Positions 8,128 through 16,086 are shown, numbered from the stretch's first letter. The stretch is 50,237 nt of DNA from Ferrovibrio sp. (GCF_029255545.1 NZ_JANLJJ010000051.1:1-50237), one strand, 5' to 3'. Numbers and translations: made by a program. Notes: generated from the letters alone by a model not told the origin.

Positions 8128-8260
8128 CAGTTTCGTTGCACTTTGTTACATCTGTGCCATCGCCCGCCGGGCCGGTGCCGGGATCACTATCGGGCGGGAA
8201 AAACGGCCGGGAACGGCCAAGTATGACATTCCTGTGGCCGACGTCGCTGTCCTGCTATAT

Positions 8261-8689
8261 ATGCAGATCATGACCAGGGTGATCGAACCACGCTTCAGGG
8301 CCGCTGCCGAGCAGCTGCGGGCCGCCGGCCTGCGCACCACGCGGCAGCGTCTGGTGCTGGCCGATATCCTGTTCGAGCGCGGCAACCGCCATGTCACGGC
8401 GGAAAGCCTGTTCAGCGAGGCCGCCGAGCGCGGCGCCCGCCTGTCGCTGGCCACGGTCTATAACTGCCTGCACCAGTTCACCGCAGCCGGATTGCTCCGT
8501 ATGGTGACGGTCGATGCCGGCCGGGCCTATTTCGACACCAACCTGTCGGCCCACCATCATTTCTATTACGAGCGCACGGGCGAGTTGCGCGACATCCCGG
8601 AAGCCGATGTGGCGGTGGCGCGTCTGCCGGCCGCGCCCAATGGCGCCAAAATCGCCCGGGTCGACGTGATCGTCCGCCTGGAAGACTGA
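8261..8689 (+). CDS. irr: Fur-family iron response regulator Irr
   Basis: Irr is the alphaproteobacterial Fur paralogue that controls haem and iron genes in response to haem status. The product (142 residues from 8261, or 139 from the in-frame ATG at 8270; neither has a clear ribosome-binding site) has the Fur winged-helix region LRTTRQRLVLADILFERG and LATVYNCLHQFTAAGLL, and the Irr-type three-histidine stretch SAHHHFYYERTGE in the dimerisation domain. The C-terminal CxxC zinc motifs of true Fur are absent, which favours Irr. No N-terminal Cys-Pro haem regulatory motif is seen, so haem sensing may rely on the histidines. It is divergent from fabA and followed by an ICE-controlled rubrerythrin. 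Confidence 0.87.
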   Translation: MQIMTRVIEPRFRAAAEQLRAAGLRTTRQRLVLADILFERGNRHVTAESLFSEAAERGARLSLATVYNCLHQFTAAGLLRMVTVDAGRAYFDTNLSAHHHFYYERTGELRDIPEADVAVARLPAAPNGAKIARVDVIVRLED

Positions 8690-8707
8690 AGCCAGGCCTG
8701 GCCGACG

Positions 8708-8728
8708 GACGGGTTTTAGCGACCCGTC
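8708..8728 (+). terminator. Stem-loop downstream of irr
   Basis: GACGGGT (8708-8714) and ACCCGTC (8722-8728) form a perfect 7-bp stem with a 7-nt loop, 19 nt after the irr stop. No T-run follows, so it is not a standard intrinsic terminator. Confidence 0.4.
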
Positions 8729-8733
8729 ACTAA

Positions 8734-8750
8734 ATTAGAATAATTCCAAA
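8734..8750. promoter_or_regulatory. Iron control element (ICE / Irr box)
   Basis: ATTAGAATAATTCCAAA matches the published Irr-binding consensus TTTRGAAYNRTTCYAAA at 16 of 17 positions (only the first T differs) and is a near-perfect inverted repeat centred on 8742. It ends 5 nt before the -35 hexamer of the rubrerythrin promoter and lies just downstream of the irr gene itself. Position upstream of the -35 is compatible with activation or with repression by occlusion. Confidence 0.85.
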
Positions 8751-8755
8751 AAATC

Positions 8756-8783
8756 TTGACACGTCCCGGACGCGGTCCATAAT
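8756..8783 (+). promoter_or_regulatory. sigma70-type promoter of the rubrerythrin operon
   Basis: A perfect -35 TTGACA (8756-8761), a 16-nt spacer and -10 CATAAT (8778-8783; five of six). Transcription would start near 8790, giving a leader of about 115 nt. Confidence 0.85.
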
Positions 8784-8811
8784 CCGCTGCGTCCCGAATC
8801 TCTGTCCCGCT

Positions 8812-8834
8812 GCCCCCCATTGGCAGTGGGGGGC
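8812..8834 (+). other. GC-rich hairpin in the rubrerythrin leader
   Basis: GCCCCCCA (8812-8819) pairs with TGGGGGGC (8827-8834) as a perfect 8-bp stem with a 7-nt loop, about 22 nt into the predicted transcript. A second short GGGGCG/CGCCCC palindrome follows within 30 nt. It may stabilise the mRNA or attenuate transcription. Confidence 0.55.
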
Positions 8835-8905
8835 CAGAGCGGGGCGCCCGCCCCGGGGCCAACCCGGCTCCGGCGGTTTGCAGGGAAGCACTAGGAGGAC
8901 CAGCC

Positions 8906-9325
8906 ATGCCCGCACTCAAAGGTACCAAGACCCACGGCAACCTGAAGGATGCCTTCGCCGGCGAAAGCCAGGCGAACCGCCGCTACCTGTATTTCGCCCA
9001 GAAGGCCGACGTGGAAGGCTACAACGACGTCGCCGCCGTGTTCCGCTCCACCGCGGAAGGCGAGACCGGCCATGCCCATGGCCATCTCGAATTCATGGCT
9101 GAAGTCGGCGATCCGGCCACCGATCTGCCGATCGGCCCCACCGCCTCCAACCTGAAGGCCGCCGTTGCCGGCGAGACCCACGAATATACCGACATGTATC
9201 CCGGCATGGCCAAGACCGCCCGCGAGGAAGGCTTCGACGAAATCGCGGAATGGTTCGAGACCCTGGCCAAGGCCGAGAAGAGCCATGCCGGCCGTTTCCA
9301 GAAGGCGCTCGACACGCTCGGCTGA
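8906..9325 (+). CDS. Rubrerythrin-family diiron protein without rubredoxin domain
   Basis: Rubrerythrins reduce hydrogen peroxide at a diiron site in a four-helix bundle. The 139-residue product has the ligand pattern E20, E53-x2-H56, E90/E93 and E124-x2-H127 (motifs [41 protein letters not shown]). The chain ends after the bundle, so the C-terminal rubredoxin domain that normally delivers electrons is missing and an external donor is needed. A strong ribosome-binding site AGGAGG precedes the ATG. It is the first gene of a set with a GlpC-like Fe-S protein and DUF3501, and is controlled by a promoter with an Irr box. Confidence 0.9.
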   Translation: MPALKGTKTHGNLKDAFAGESQANRRYLYFAQKADVEGYNDVAAVFRSTAEGETGHAHGHLEFMAEVGDPATDLPIGPTASNLKAAVAGETHEYTDMYPGMAKTAREEGFDEIAEWFETLAKAEKSHAGRFQKALDTLG

Positions 9326-9353
9326 TCGCCGCGCGTTTCACTGGTGACGTACC

Positions 9354-9379
9354 ACCCGGAGTCCGTCTGGACTCCGGGT
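9354..9379 (+). terminator. Strong intergenic stem-loop after rubrerythrin
   Basis: ACCCGGAGTCC (9354-9364) and GGACTCCGGGT (9369-9379) form a perfect 11-bp stem with a 4-nt loop GTCT. Only a short pyrimidine stretch (CTTC) follows, so it is more likely a partial terminator or an mRNA-stabilising processing hairpin than a full stop. It separates rubrerythrin from the downstream genes by 91 nt. Confidence 0.65.
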
Positions 9380-9416
9380 CTTCGACGTAGACGCACCCGC
9401 ATTCCCGGAGACGACC

Positions 9417-10781
9417 ATGCGCGAAGGCAGCCTCGAGGCGCCGACCCGGCATCCGCTGGACTGGCAGAATCCCGATTTCTACGATCTGGAAAAGCTCGAC
9501 GCCGAAATGCGGCGCGTGCTCGACATCTGTCATGGCTGCCGCCGCTGCTTCAATCTCTGTGATTCCTTCCCGCGCCTGTTCGATCTGGTCGACGCCTCGC
9601 CCACTGGCGAGCTGGACGAGGTCGAGTCGAAGGATTTCAAGCCGATCGTGGATGCCTGCACGCTCTGCGACCTGTGCTACATGACCAAGTGCCCCTATGT
9701 GCCGCCGCACGAGTTCAATCTCGATTTCCCGCATCTGATGCTGCGCTACCGCGCGGCCGAACGCGCGCAGGGCCACAAGGATGCGATCGGCGACCAGCTG
9801 TCGCAGACCGACCGCAACGGCAAGCTGGCCGGCCTGGTGGCGCCGATCGCCAACTGGGCGTCCGCGCGCGGCAACGGCGTGACCCGTCCGATCATGGAAG
9901 CGGTGGCCGACATCCATCACGACGCCGAGCTGCCGAAATTCAACGCCAAGACGCTGGTGGCGCGCGCCAAATCCGAGCCGGCCGCGATCAACACGACGGC
10001 GCCGGCCTATGGCAAGCGCAAGGCGGCGATCTACGCCACCTGCTTTGGCAACTACAACAACCCCGATATCGGCGTGGCGGCGCAGAAGATCCTGAGCCAT
10101 AACGGCGTCGAGCTGCGCGTCGAATATCCCGGCTGCTGCGGCATGCCGCGGCTGGAGCAGGGCGACATCGCCGATGTGGCGAAAAAGGCCCGCGTGGTGG
10201 CCGAAGCCTTCGCGCCGCTGATCGACCAGGGTTACGACATCGTGGCGCTGGTGCCGAGCTGCGCGCTGATGCTGAAATTCGAGTGGCCGCTGATCCTTCC
10301 CGATGATCCGCTGGTGAAAAAGCTGGCCCAGGCCACCTTCGACATCTCGGAATACATCGTCGACATCGCCAGGAAGGAAGGCCTCGCGCCCGGGCTCAAG
10401 CCGCTGGACGGTGGCGTCACCCTGCATCTGGCCTGCCATGCCCGCGCGCAGAATATGGGCGCCAAGGCCACCGAGCTGATGAAGCTGATCCCGGAGATGA
10501 AGCCGGGCCAGGATCTCGCCGTGATCGAACGCTGCGCCGGCCATGGCGGCTCATGGGGCGTGCGCAAGGACTTCTTCGAGGTCGGCATGAAAGTCGGCAA
10601 GCCGGTGGCGCGGACGGCGGTGAAGGAAAACAAGGCGCATATCGCCTCGGAATGCCCGCTGGCGGCGATCCATATCCGCCAGGGCATGGAACGTGAAGGC
10701 AAGGATGCAGCCGGCTTCAAGCTGCCGGCCAAGGCTGATCATCCGGTCGAGCTGTTCGCCCGCGCCTATGGCCTGATCTGA
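9417..10781 (+). CDS. GlpC/HdrD-like Fe-S oxidoreductase with CCG motifs
   Basis: This 454-residue protein has two ferredoxin-type clusters near the N-terminus: C38-x2-C41-x2-C44-x3-C48 and C81-x2-C84-x2-C87-x4-C92. The C-terminal half contains cysteine-rich CCG-type regions ([14 protein letters not shown] around residue 240 and CAGHGGSWG near 380), as in GlpC and heterodisulfide-reductase D subunits. These transfer electrons between flavoproteins, quinones or disulfides. No GlpA/GlpB partners are near, so it is not the glycerol-3-phosphate enzyme. Its place between rubrerythrin and DUF3501 suggests that it feeds electrons to rubrerythrin (inference). A GGAG ribosome-binding site supports the ATG. 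Confidence 0.85.
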   Translation: MREGSLEAPTRHPLDWQNPDFYDLEKLDAEMRRVLDICHGCRRCFNLCDSFPRLFDLVDASPTGELDEVESKDFKPIVDACTLCDLCYMTKCPYVPPHEFNLDFPHLMLRYRAAERAQGHKDAIGDQLSQTDRNGKLAGLVAPIANWASARGNGVTRPIMEAVADIHHDAELPKFNAKTLVARAKSEPAAINTTAPAYGKRKAAIYATCFGNYNNPDIGVAAQKILSHNGVELRVEYPGCCGMPRLEQGDIADVAKKARVVAEAFAPLIDQGYDIVALVPSCALMLKFEWPLILPDDPLVKKLAQATFDISEYIVDIARKEGLAPGLKPLDGGVTLHLACHARAQNMGAKATELMKLIPEMKPGQDLAVIERCAGHGGSWGVRKDFFEVGMKVGKPVARTAVKENKAHIASECPLAAIHIRQGMEREGKDAAGFKLPAKADHPVELFARAYGLI

Positions 10782-10834
10782 GAAGTGTTTTTTGCTGAAG
10801 GGGCGGAGGGGCTTCGCGCTTTCGGAAGGATGAC

Positions 10835-11431
10835 ATGTACATGACCCTGAAGACCACGATCACCCACGCCGATATCCTGCCGCTGGACGAGTTCGTGAAG
10901 GTGCGCAAGGACAAGCGCGCCGAAGTGGTGGCCATCAAGAAGAACCGCCGCGTCGGCGTCGGCCCGTTCTGCACCTTCTATTTCGAGAATTACGCCACCA
11001 TGTGGTGGCAGATTCAGGAAATGCTGTTCATCGAGAAGGGCGGCGCCGAGCAGCTGGAAGACGAGCTGCGCGCCTATGAGCCGCTGATCCCGAAGGGCCG
11101 CGAGCTGGTCGCCACCTTCATGATCGAGATCGAGGACGCGGTGCGCCGGCCCGTCGTGCTGGCTCAGCTCACCAATATCGACCAGACCGTGATGCTGGAA
11201 TTCGCCGGCCACAAGATTCGCGCCGTGCCGGAAGACGATGCCGAACGCAACCGCGAGGACGGCAAGACCTCTAGCGTGCATTTCCTGCGCTTCCCCTTCA
11301 CGGCCGAGCAGGTCGCCGAATTCCGCAAACCCGGCACCCGCGTGCTGCTGGCGGTCGAGCATCCCCATTACGGCCATATCGCCGTGGTGCCGGACGCCGT
11401 GCGCGAAAGCCTGGCAAAGGATTTCGCCTAA
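10835..11431 (+). CDS. DUF3501 family protein
   Basis: I recognise this 198-residue protein as DUF3501, a family of unknown function found next to rubrerythrin and GlpC-like genes. Characteristic stretches are LKTTITHADILPLDEF, RKDKRAEVVAIKKNRRVGVG, FYFENYATMWWQIQEML and VLLAVEHPHYGH. The mid-region with invariant-looking Tyr/Trp/Gln (YATMWWQIQEM) and the His-Pro-His near the C-terminus could bind a cofactor or metal, but no known motif fits. No signal peptide or membrane segment. GGAAGG precedes the start, 53 nt after the Fe-S gene, so the three genes are probably one operon. Confidence 0.85.
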   Translation: MYMTLKTTITHADILPLDEFVKVRKDKRAEVVAIKKNRRVGVGPFCTFYFENYATMWWQIQEMLFIEKGGAEQLEDELRAYEPLIPKGRELVATFMIEIEDAVRRPVVLAQLTNIDQTVMLEFAGHKIRAVPEDDAERNREDGKTSSVHFLRFPFTAEQVAEFRKPGTRVLLAVEHPHYGHIAVVPDAVRESLAKDFA

Positions 11432-11508
11432 ATTCGCCTTATCCTTTGGATCGAATCTGGCCGGCGCGCGTTCATTGCAGCAGGGTCCATGCTCCGAAGG
11501 AGGCGAAT

Positions 11509-11940
11509 ATGCAGTTTCACCGCGGCCGCCTGATCGACCATGTTCAGCTCGTGGTGCGCGATCTTGCCGTATCGCGCCGTTTCTACGAAGCCGCCTTCGG
11601 TGCGCTCGGCCTGAAGGTCGAGGGCGAGGGGGCGGGCTTTTTCTTCTGCGACGAGCTTTACGTCAGCAGCCCGGAGGCGCACGAGGATTTTCATCTGACC
11701 GGCCGGACCCATCTCGCTTTCCAGGCTGGCGACCAGGCGATGGTGCAGCGGTTTCATGCTGCCGTGCTGGCCGCCGGCGGCAGGGATAACGGTGCGCCGG
11801 GGGTTCGCGAGAAATACCATCCGGGCTACTACGCGGCCTTCGCCCTCGATCCCGATGGCAACAACATCGAGGCGGTGTTCCATGGTCCGGCCACCCGCTC
11901 CGCGCCCAGCGTGGTGATCGTGCCACATCCGAAAGCTTAA
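11509..11940 (+). CDS. VOC-superfamily (glyoxalase-fold) protein
   Basis: The 143-residue product has the paired beta-alpha-beta-beta-beta modules of the vicinal-oxygen-chelate fold: IDHVQLVVRDLAVSRRFYEAAF opens the first and HLAFQAGDQAMVQRFHAAVLAAGG with YAAFALDPDGNNIEAVFHG the second. Metal-ligand positions are suggested by the His in IDHVQ, the His in RTHLAF and the Glu in NIEAVF. Family members are lyases, dioxygenases or resistance proteins; substrate cannot be assigned. The ATG at 11509 has an AAGGAGG site 5-6 nt upstream, which overrides the in-frame upstream start. Confidence 0.85.
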   Translation: MQFHRGRLIDHVQLVVRDLAVSRRFYEAAFGALGLKVEGEGAGFFFCDELYVSSPEAHEDFHLTGRTHLAFQAGDQAMVQRFHAAVLAAGGRDNGAPGVREKYHPGYYAAFALDPDGNNIEAVFHGPATRSAPSVVIVPHPKA

Positions 11941-12006
11941 ACCTCGCGCGTCGCAGCATGACAGCGCGGGCCTCGTGGCGGTACACTCGCCGCAAAGGAG
12001 CCCGCC

Positions 12007-12615
12007 ATGTCCGTCCTCGACTCAGACTCCGCCCTGCGCGACTGCTATGCCCAGCCCATCGAAATGGTGCAGAAGAAAGTCCTGCGCCGCCTCGACAAAC
12101 ACGCGCGCGCCTTCATCGCGCTGTCGCCTTTTGCGGTGCTGGCGACGCATGGCCCGGACGGCAGCGATGCCTCGCCGCGCGGCGATGCGCCGGGCTTCGT
12201 GCAGGTGGTGGATGATGTCACCCTGCTGCTGCCCGACCGGCGCGGCAACAACCTGATCGACAGTCTACGCAATGTCGTCGCCTCGCCCGACGTCGGGCTG
12301 CTGTTTCTGCTGCCAGGGATCAACGAGACCCTGCGCGTCAACGGCACGGCAAGGGTGATCACCGATGCGGAAAAGCTGCAGCCGCTCACGGCGCAGGGCA
12401 AAGTGCCCACGTCAGCGCTGGAGATCAGCGTGCGCGAGGTCTATTTCCATTGCGGCAAGGCGCTGATCCGCTCGGATCTGTGGAACCAGCAGAAGCAAAT
12501 CGCGCGTGAAAACTTTCCGACGCTCGGCCGCATCATCGCCGACCAGGTCGCAGGCATCGATGCCGAAGCGGCAGACGCGAACCTGCAGGAAAGTTACCGA
12601 TCGCGGCTTTACTAG
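12007..12615 (+). CDS. Pyridoxamine 5'-phosphate oxidase-family flavoprotein
   Basis: A 202-residue protein with the split-barrel FMN-binding core: FIALSPFAVLATHGPDGSDASPRGD, then FVQVVDDVTLLLPDRRGNN, VASPDVGLLFLLPG and LRVNGTARVITD. This is the pattern of the PPOX-like proteins often annotated as the MSMEG_1061 type, not of the vitamin B6 enzyme PdxH. It presumably binds FMN or F420-like cofactor and reduces an unknown small molecule. An AAAGGAG ribosome-binding site supports the ATG. Its stop overlaps the convergent TetR stop by 4 nt. Confidence 0.82.
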   Translation: MSVLDSDSALRDCYAQPIEMVQKKVLRRLDKHARAFIALSPFAVLATHGPDGSDASPRGDAPGFVQVVDDVTLLLPDRRGNNLIDSLRNVVASPDVGLLFLLPGINETLRVNGTARVITDAEKLQPLTAQGKVPTSALEISVREVYFHCGKALIRSDLWNQQKQIARENFPTLGRIIADQVAGIDAEAADANLQESYRSRLY

Positions 12616-13202
12616 CCTCGCTGCAACAGGCGGGAGACAAGCTCCGCCAGCACGGAGATGGTTTCGCGTCGGAATGCGCGGCGCGGCGCGGCGAGCTGCC
12701 TGAACACCAAACCGATCAGCGCGGAGACGAAAAGCTCGGCGTGACGTCGCGGATCGGATGAGCCGGCCGCAGCAAGCGCCAACTGAGCGCTGCGGCGCCA
12801 GGTTTCGAACCACTCCTCCACGACAAGCCGATAATGCGGTGTTCTGGCTGCCGCCAGGAAAGCCTCGTAGCAGGCGATATGCATCTCGGCATCGGCTTTC
12901 AGTTCCCGGTCATACCAGACCACCAGGGACTCGATCCAGGCATCCACGTTGATGGCCTTGTCCTGAAGGCCCAGCGCAAGCGCACGGAGCCGGCCGGTCT
13001 CGCGGGCGAGAGCATGGCGCAGAGCTGCCTCGATCAGCGCATCGCGCGATCTGAAGTGATGGGTGACAGCGCCCAAGGATGTCTTCGCCTCGGCCGCGAC
13101 CGCCCTGTGGGTCACGCCATCCAGGCCGCGGCGGCCGATGAGGCGCAGGGTGGCCTCCATCAGCGGCCGCTGGCGCGCGGTGATCTCGTTGCCGTCGTTC
13201 AT
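12612..13202 (-). CDS. TetR/AcrR-family transcriptional regulator
   Basis: The 196-residue protein starts with the TetR DNA-binding domain: ATLRLIGRRGLDGVTHRAVA, then AEAKTSLGAVTHHFRSRDAL, with the typical Tyr/His-Phe of the recognition helix end. The remaining two thirds are helical with no sequence-level ligand clue and belong to the TetR_C_6-like type. It is divergent from a GST gene, and a perfect 12-bp palindrome lies in the 69-bp gap. By analogy with other TetR repressors it probably controls itself and the GST; the 3' overlap with the PPOX gene is convergent and probably not regulatory. Confidence 0.9.
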   Translation of the reverse strand: MNDGNEITARQRPLMEATLRLIGRRGLDGVTHRAVAAEAKTSLGAVTHHFRSRDALIEAALRHALARETGRLRALALGLQDKAINVDAWIESLVVWYDRELKADAEMHIACYEAFLAAARTPHYRLVVEEWFETWRRSAQLALAAAGSSDPRRHAELFVSALIGLVFRQLAAPRRAFRRETISVLAELVSRLLQRG

Positions 13203-13221
13203 GTCCTATGGACTCCATACG

Positions 13222-13233
13222 GAACATATGTTC
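13222..13233. promoter_or_regulatory. Palindromic operator candidate between tetR and GST
   Basis: GAACATATGTTC is a perfect 12-bp palindrome in the 69-bp region between the divergent TetR and GST start codons, 19 nt from the TetR start. TetR proteins bind such inverted repeats, so it is the best operator candidate here. Confidence 0.6.
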
Positions 13234-13271
13234 TTATTTATGGATCAAACGTTCTTAACGCGGAGATGTCA

Positions 13272-13940
13272 ATGCCCGCTTATCGCCTCCATTACTTCCC
13301 GGAATCCGGCAACAGCTACAAGCTGGCGCTGATGCTCATCTTCTGCGGCCAGGAATTCGAGCCGGTCTGGACCGATTTCGGCGGCGGCGTCACGCGCACG
13401 CCGGAATGGCGCGCCAGTGTCAACGCGATGGGCGAGATTCCGGTGCTGGAGGAAGACGGCGTCAAGCTGACCCAGACGGCGCCGATCCTGCTCAGGCTTG
13501 CCGAACGCTATGGCAGGTTCGGCGGCGACACGGCGGCGGAGAAGTATGAGGTGTTACGCTGGCTGTTCTGGGACAACCACAAGCTCACCGGCTACATGGC
13601 GACCTACCGGTTTCACCGCAGCTTCACGCCCAAGCCCAATCCGCAGGTGCTGACCTATTTCCGCCGGCGGCTCGACGATTTCCTCGCCATCCTGGAACAG
13701 CATCTTCAGGCTTCGGCCTTCGTGGTCGGCGCGCGCCCGACGGTGGCCGACTTTTCGATGATGGCCTACCTGCATTATCCGAACGACGAGACCGGCTACG
13801 ATTTCGGCGCCAGCCATCCCGCGATCCGGGCCTGGCTCGATCGCATCGCGGCTCTGCCTGGCTGGAAACCGGCTTATGCGATGCTGCCCGGCAAGCGGCT
13901 GACGCATTACGCGAAAGATGCCGCGCCGGCGCATGCCTGA
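13272..13940 (+). CDS. Glutathione S-transferase family protein
   Basis: The 222-residue product has an N-terminal thioredoxin-like domain (YRLHYFPESGNSYKLALMLI with a Ser at the usual catalytic position, then NAMGEIPVLEEDGVKLTQTAPILLRLAERYG, which holds the cis-Pro and the glutathione-binding region) and an all-helical C-terminal domain with the N-capping motif PTVADFSMMAYLHY. GSTs conjugate or reduce electrophiles with glutathione in the cytoplasm. The start at 13272 is preferred because CGGAG lies 6 nt before it; an in-frame ATG 6 nt earlier is too close to that site. The divergent TetR is the likely regulator. Confidence 0.9.
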   Translation: MPAYRLHYFPESGNSYKLALMLIFCGQEFEPVWTDFGGGVTRTPEWRASVNAMGEIPVLEEDGVKLTQTAPILLRLAERYGRFGGDTAAEKYEVLRWLFWDNHKLTGYMATYRFHRSFTPKPNPQVLTYFRRRLDDFLAILEQHLQASAFVVGARPTVADFSMMAYLHYPNDETGYDFGASHPAIRAWLDRIAALPGWKPAYAMLPGKRLTHYAKDAAPAHA

Positions 13941-13942
13941 GA

Positions 13943-14446
13943 TCAGCCGCGCGCCGGCTCGCTCCGCACCGGTCCGAGCCAGTCGGGCAGCTCGCCGCGG
14001 CTGAACTGCACGCCCTGCAGCAGCGAGGCGGCGATCTTCTGCGCGCGATCCTCGAACAGGGCGGCAGCGGCCGGCGGGCAGCGTTCCTGTACTGTCGCGC
14101 GGAACAGCTCCAGCCAATGGGCGAAATGCGCATCGGACAATCCGGTGCCCTGCCCGACATCGATGCGGATATGCGCCGGCATCGGCCGGCCGTCGTAACG
14201 GCCGGTCATCAGCAGTACCGACGACCAGAAATCGCACATCTTGGCCAGGTGGTGATCCCAGTTGTCTTTGATCACGCCCTCGAAGATCGGCCCCAGCACG
14301 GCATCGCTGCGGATGCGGCCGTAGAAGGCATGCACCACGTCATGCACCATCGCTTCCGTCACGCCGGCGGCGTGGCCGGGCGCAAGCTGGGCGCGACGGG
14401 CCTGGCGTTCAGCCAGGGTGGTATCGGTTTCGTCCTGATGGGCCAT
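13943..14446 (-). CDS. Group III truncated haemoglobin
   Basis: This 167-residue protein carries a group III (P-type) 2-on-2 globin domain: VTEAMVHDVVHAFYGRIRSD for helices A-B, LGPIFEGVIKDNWDHHLAKM with the helix-F histidine region, then CDFWSSVLLMTGRYDGRPMP and HFAHWLELFRATV. Such globins bind NO and O2 and are linked to nitrosative stress. Residues before VTEAM and after DWLGPVR are extensions beyond the usual 130-140 residue fold. It follows nnrS on the same strand after 43 nt and probably belongs to the NsrR-controlled fdxA-nnrS unit. Confidence 0.88.
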   Translation of the reverse strand: MAHQDETDTTLAERQARRAQLAPGHAAGVTEAMVHDVVHAFYGRIRSDAVLGPIFEGVIKDNWDHHLAKMCDFWSSVLLMTGRYDGRPMPAHIRIDVGQGTGLSDAHFAHWLELFRATVQERCPPAAAALFEDRAQKIAASLLQGVQFSRGELPDWLGPVRSEPARG

Positions 14447-14489
14447 GGCGATGACTATATAGGGGATGGAAGGGAAGGAAACGAGTCGG

Positions 14490-15692
14490 TCAGCCCGGTT
14501 TGCGGTCGATGCGCGGCCGCAGCAGGATCGGCAGGTAGCGCAGCAGGAACAGGCCGAAAGCGGCCTCCCAGGCAATGCCGGCCGCCAGCAGCAAGGGCCA
14601 TTGCAGCGCGGGATGCGCCAGCGCGCAGAACCGCAGCAACGCGGCCAGCGTGATGGCGGCATAGATGCCGAGCTCCACCGGCCCGGCCTTCAGTGGCCGT
14701 CCGGTATGGCCCAGCGCGCTGCGCGTCATCATCGCCAGCATCAGGCCGGCCATGGCGCCGACACCCAGCGCATGATCGGCCATGGCCCGCGTTACCATGT
14801 CGCTCCATGCGCTGGTGGCGCGCAGGGCGAAGGCCAGCGGCAGCCAGAGATAGGCGATGTGGAGGATGGCCAGCAGCGGCACGCGGCGTGCCGACCAGCT
14901 CTGCCATTGCTGCAGCCGGCTGGCATGCAGCAGGGCGGCGGCGGCGTTGGCGGCCACCAGCAGCAGGGGCGGCAGCGTCCACAGCACGGCCGCCACATCC
15001 AGCGCCACGGCCAGAACCAATACGATCAAAGCGATGCGGTCGCGCCGCAGGGCGGCCGGAATGAAAACGCCGGCGCCCGACATGGTGAAGCTGGGCACGA
15101 TGCGCGCCGCGATCACGCTGATCAGGATGGCGACCACACCAAGCGCCAGATGGCGGCTGAAAACGATGCCCTCAGCCCAGAAACCCAGCGCGCCAGCATG
15201 ATGCAGCAGGTTGGCGATGGTCAGCAGGCTCAGAACCACCAGCGGCAGCCAGGGCCGCTGCGAAGCCTTGCGCACGCGCATCAGAAAGATCGGCGGCGCC
15301 AGGGCGACGGCCAGGGCGGGCAGGAAGGCCAGGTCGACCAGCGCGCCGGGCCAGCCGGGCAGCACAAGCATGGCAAGGCGGCCGGCCAGCCACAGCAGCA
15401 TCAGCAGGGCGAGCGGCGTGCCGGTCGGGGTATCATGGCCGGTCCAGTTGCGCACCGCCGTCAGCAGGAAGCCAGCGATGATCGCCGCGCCGAAGCCGAA
15501 CAGCATCTCATGGCCATGCCAGGCGAGCGGATCGGATAGCGGCAACGCAAGATGGCCGCCATAGACGGCGAGCCAGAGCGGCAGGATCAGAAACGCAAAA
15601 GCGGCGCCGGCCAGATAGAAGGGCCGGAAGCCGAGCGCGAACACCGCCCAGCCCTGGCGGGGCGCCGCTGGATGCAGGGCGGCGGCGGTCAT
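14490..15692 (-). CDS. nnrS: NnrS family haem/copper membrane protein
   Basis: NnrS proteins are polytopic inner-membrane haem-copper proteins that lessen damage from nitric oxide in denitrifying or NO-exposed bacteria. This one has about 400 residues and roughly twelve hydrophobic segments, with the N-terminal [17 protein letters not shown] and the His-rich [20 protein letters not shown] motif characteristic of the family; further histidines occur in WTGHDTP and MADHALGVG. Its ATG overlaps the fdxA stop as ATGA, so translation is probably coupled. With fdxA, the truncated globin and divergent nsrR it forms a nitrosative-stress module. Confidence 0.92.
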   Translation of the reverse strand: MTAAALHPAAPRQGWAVFALGFRPFYLAGAAFAFLILPLWLAVYGGHLALPLSDPLAWHGHEMLFGFGAAIIAGFLLTAVRNWTGHDTPTGTPLALLMLLWLAGRLAMLVLPGWPGALVDLAFLPALAVALAPPIFLMRVRKASQRPWLPLVVLSLLTIANLLHHAGALGFWAEGIVFSRHLALGVVAILISVIAARIVPSFTMSGAGVFIPAALRRDRIALIVLVLAVALDVAAVLWTLPPLLLVAANAAAALLHASRLQQWQSWSARRVPLLAILHIAYLWLPLAFALRATSAWSDMVTRAMADHALGVGAMAGLMLAMMTRSALGHTGRPLKAGPVELGIYAAITLAALLRFCALAHPALQWPLLLAAGIAWEAAFGLFLLRYLPILLRPRIDRKPG

Positions 15693-16030
15693 GGCTGGGC
15701 CTTTCCGGGTTCGGGCGAGAAGAAGCGGCTGAACTTGCCTGCGACGCCCTTCCAGGTGTCGGCGTCGGCGGGTGGCTCGCCCTTGCGGGTGATGTTTGGC
15801 CACTTGGCGGCGTAGTCGCGGTTCATCTCGACCCAGCTCTCGGCCCGGTTATCGGTGTCGGGCAGGATCGCCTCGGCCGGGCATTCCGGCTCGCAGACGC
15901 CGCAATCAATGCATTCGTCGGGATTGATCACCAGCATGTTCTCGCCGACATAAAAACAGTCGACCGGACAGACCTCGACGCAATCCATGTACTTGCACTT
16001 GATGCACTGCTCGGTCACGACGTAGGTCAT
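15689..16030 (-). CDS. fdxA: Seven-iron ferredoxin FdxA
   Basis: The 112-residue product has the [3Fe-4S][4Fe-4S] ferredoxin pattern: C9, C12, C17 and C21 in [20 protein letters not shown], and C40, C43, C46 and C50 in [15 protein letters not shown]. The [11 protein letters not shown] and [15 protein letters not shown] stretches are typical of FdxA. It carries electrons in the cytoplasm. The start at 16030 gives the usual [13 protein letters not shown]-terminus; the frame extends upstream without support. A promoter with an NsrR-like operator lies just upstream, so its expression is predicted to follow NO. Confidence 0.93.
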   Translation of the reverse strand: MTYVVTEQCIKCKYMDCVEVCPVDCFYVGENMLVINPDECIDCGVCEPECPAEAILPDTDNRAESWVEMNRDYAAKWPNITRKGEPPADADTWKGVAGKFSRFFSPEPGKAQP

Positions 16031-16058
16031 CGGCGCCTCAAAACAGTATTCCAGATGC

Positions 16059-16086
16059 ATGATATTGTGCGCCGGCCTTATATCAA
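16059..16086 (-). promoter_or_regulatory. sigma70-type promoter of fdxA-nnrS
   Basis: On the minus strand TTGATA (16086-16081), a 16-nt spacer and TATCAT (16064-16059) make a good promoter. Transcription would start near 16052, about 20 nt before fdxA. Confidence 0.7.

Noticed and set aside
9417-10781. Anaerobic glycerol-3-phosphate dehydrogenase subunit C in the strict sense
   Set aside because: GlpA and GlpB partners are absent and the neighbours are rubrerythrin and DUF3501.
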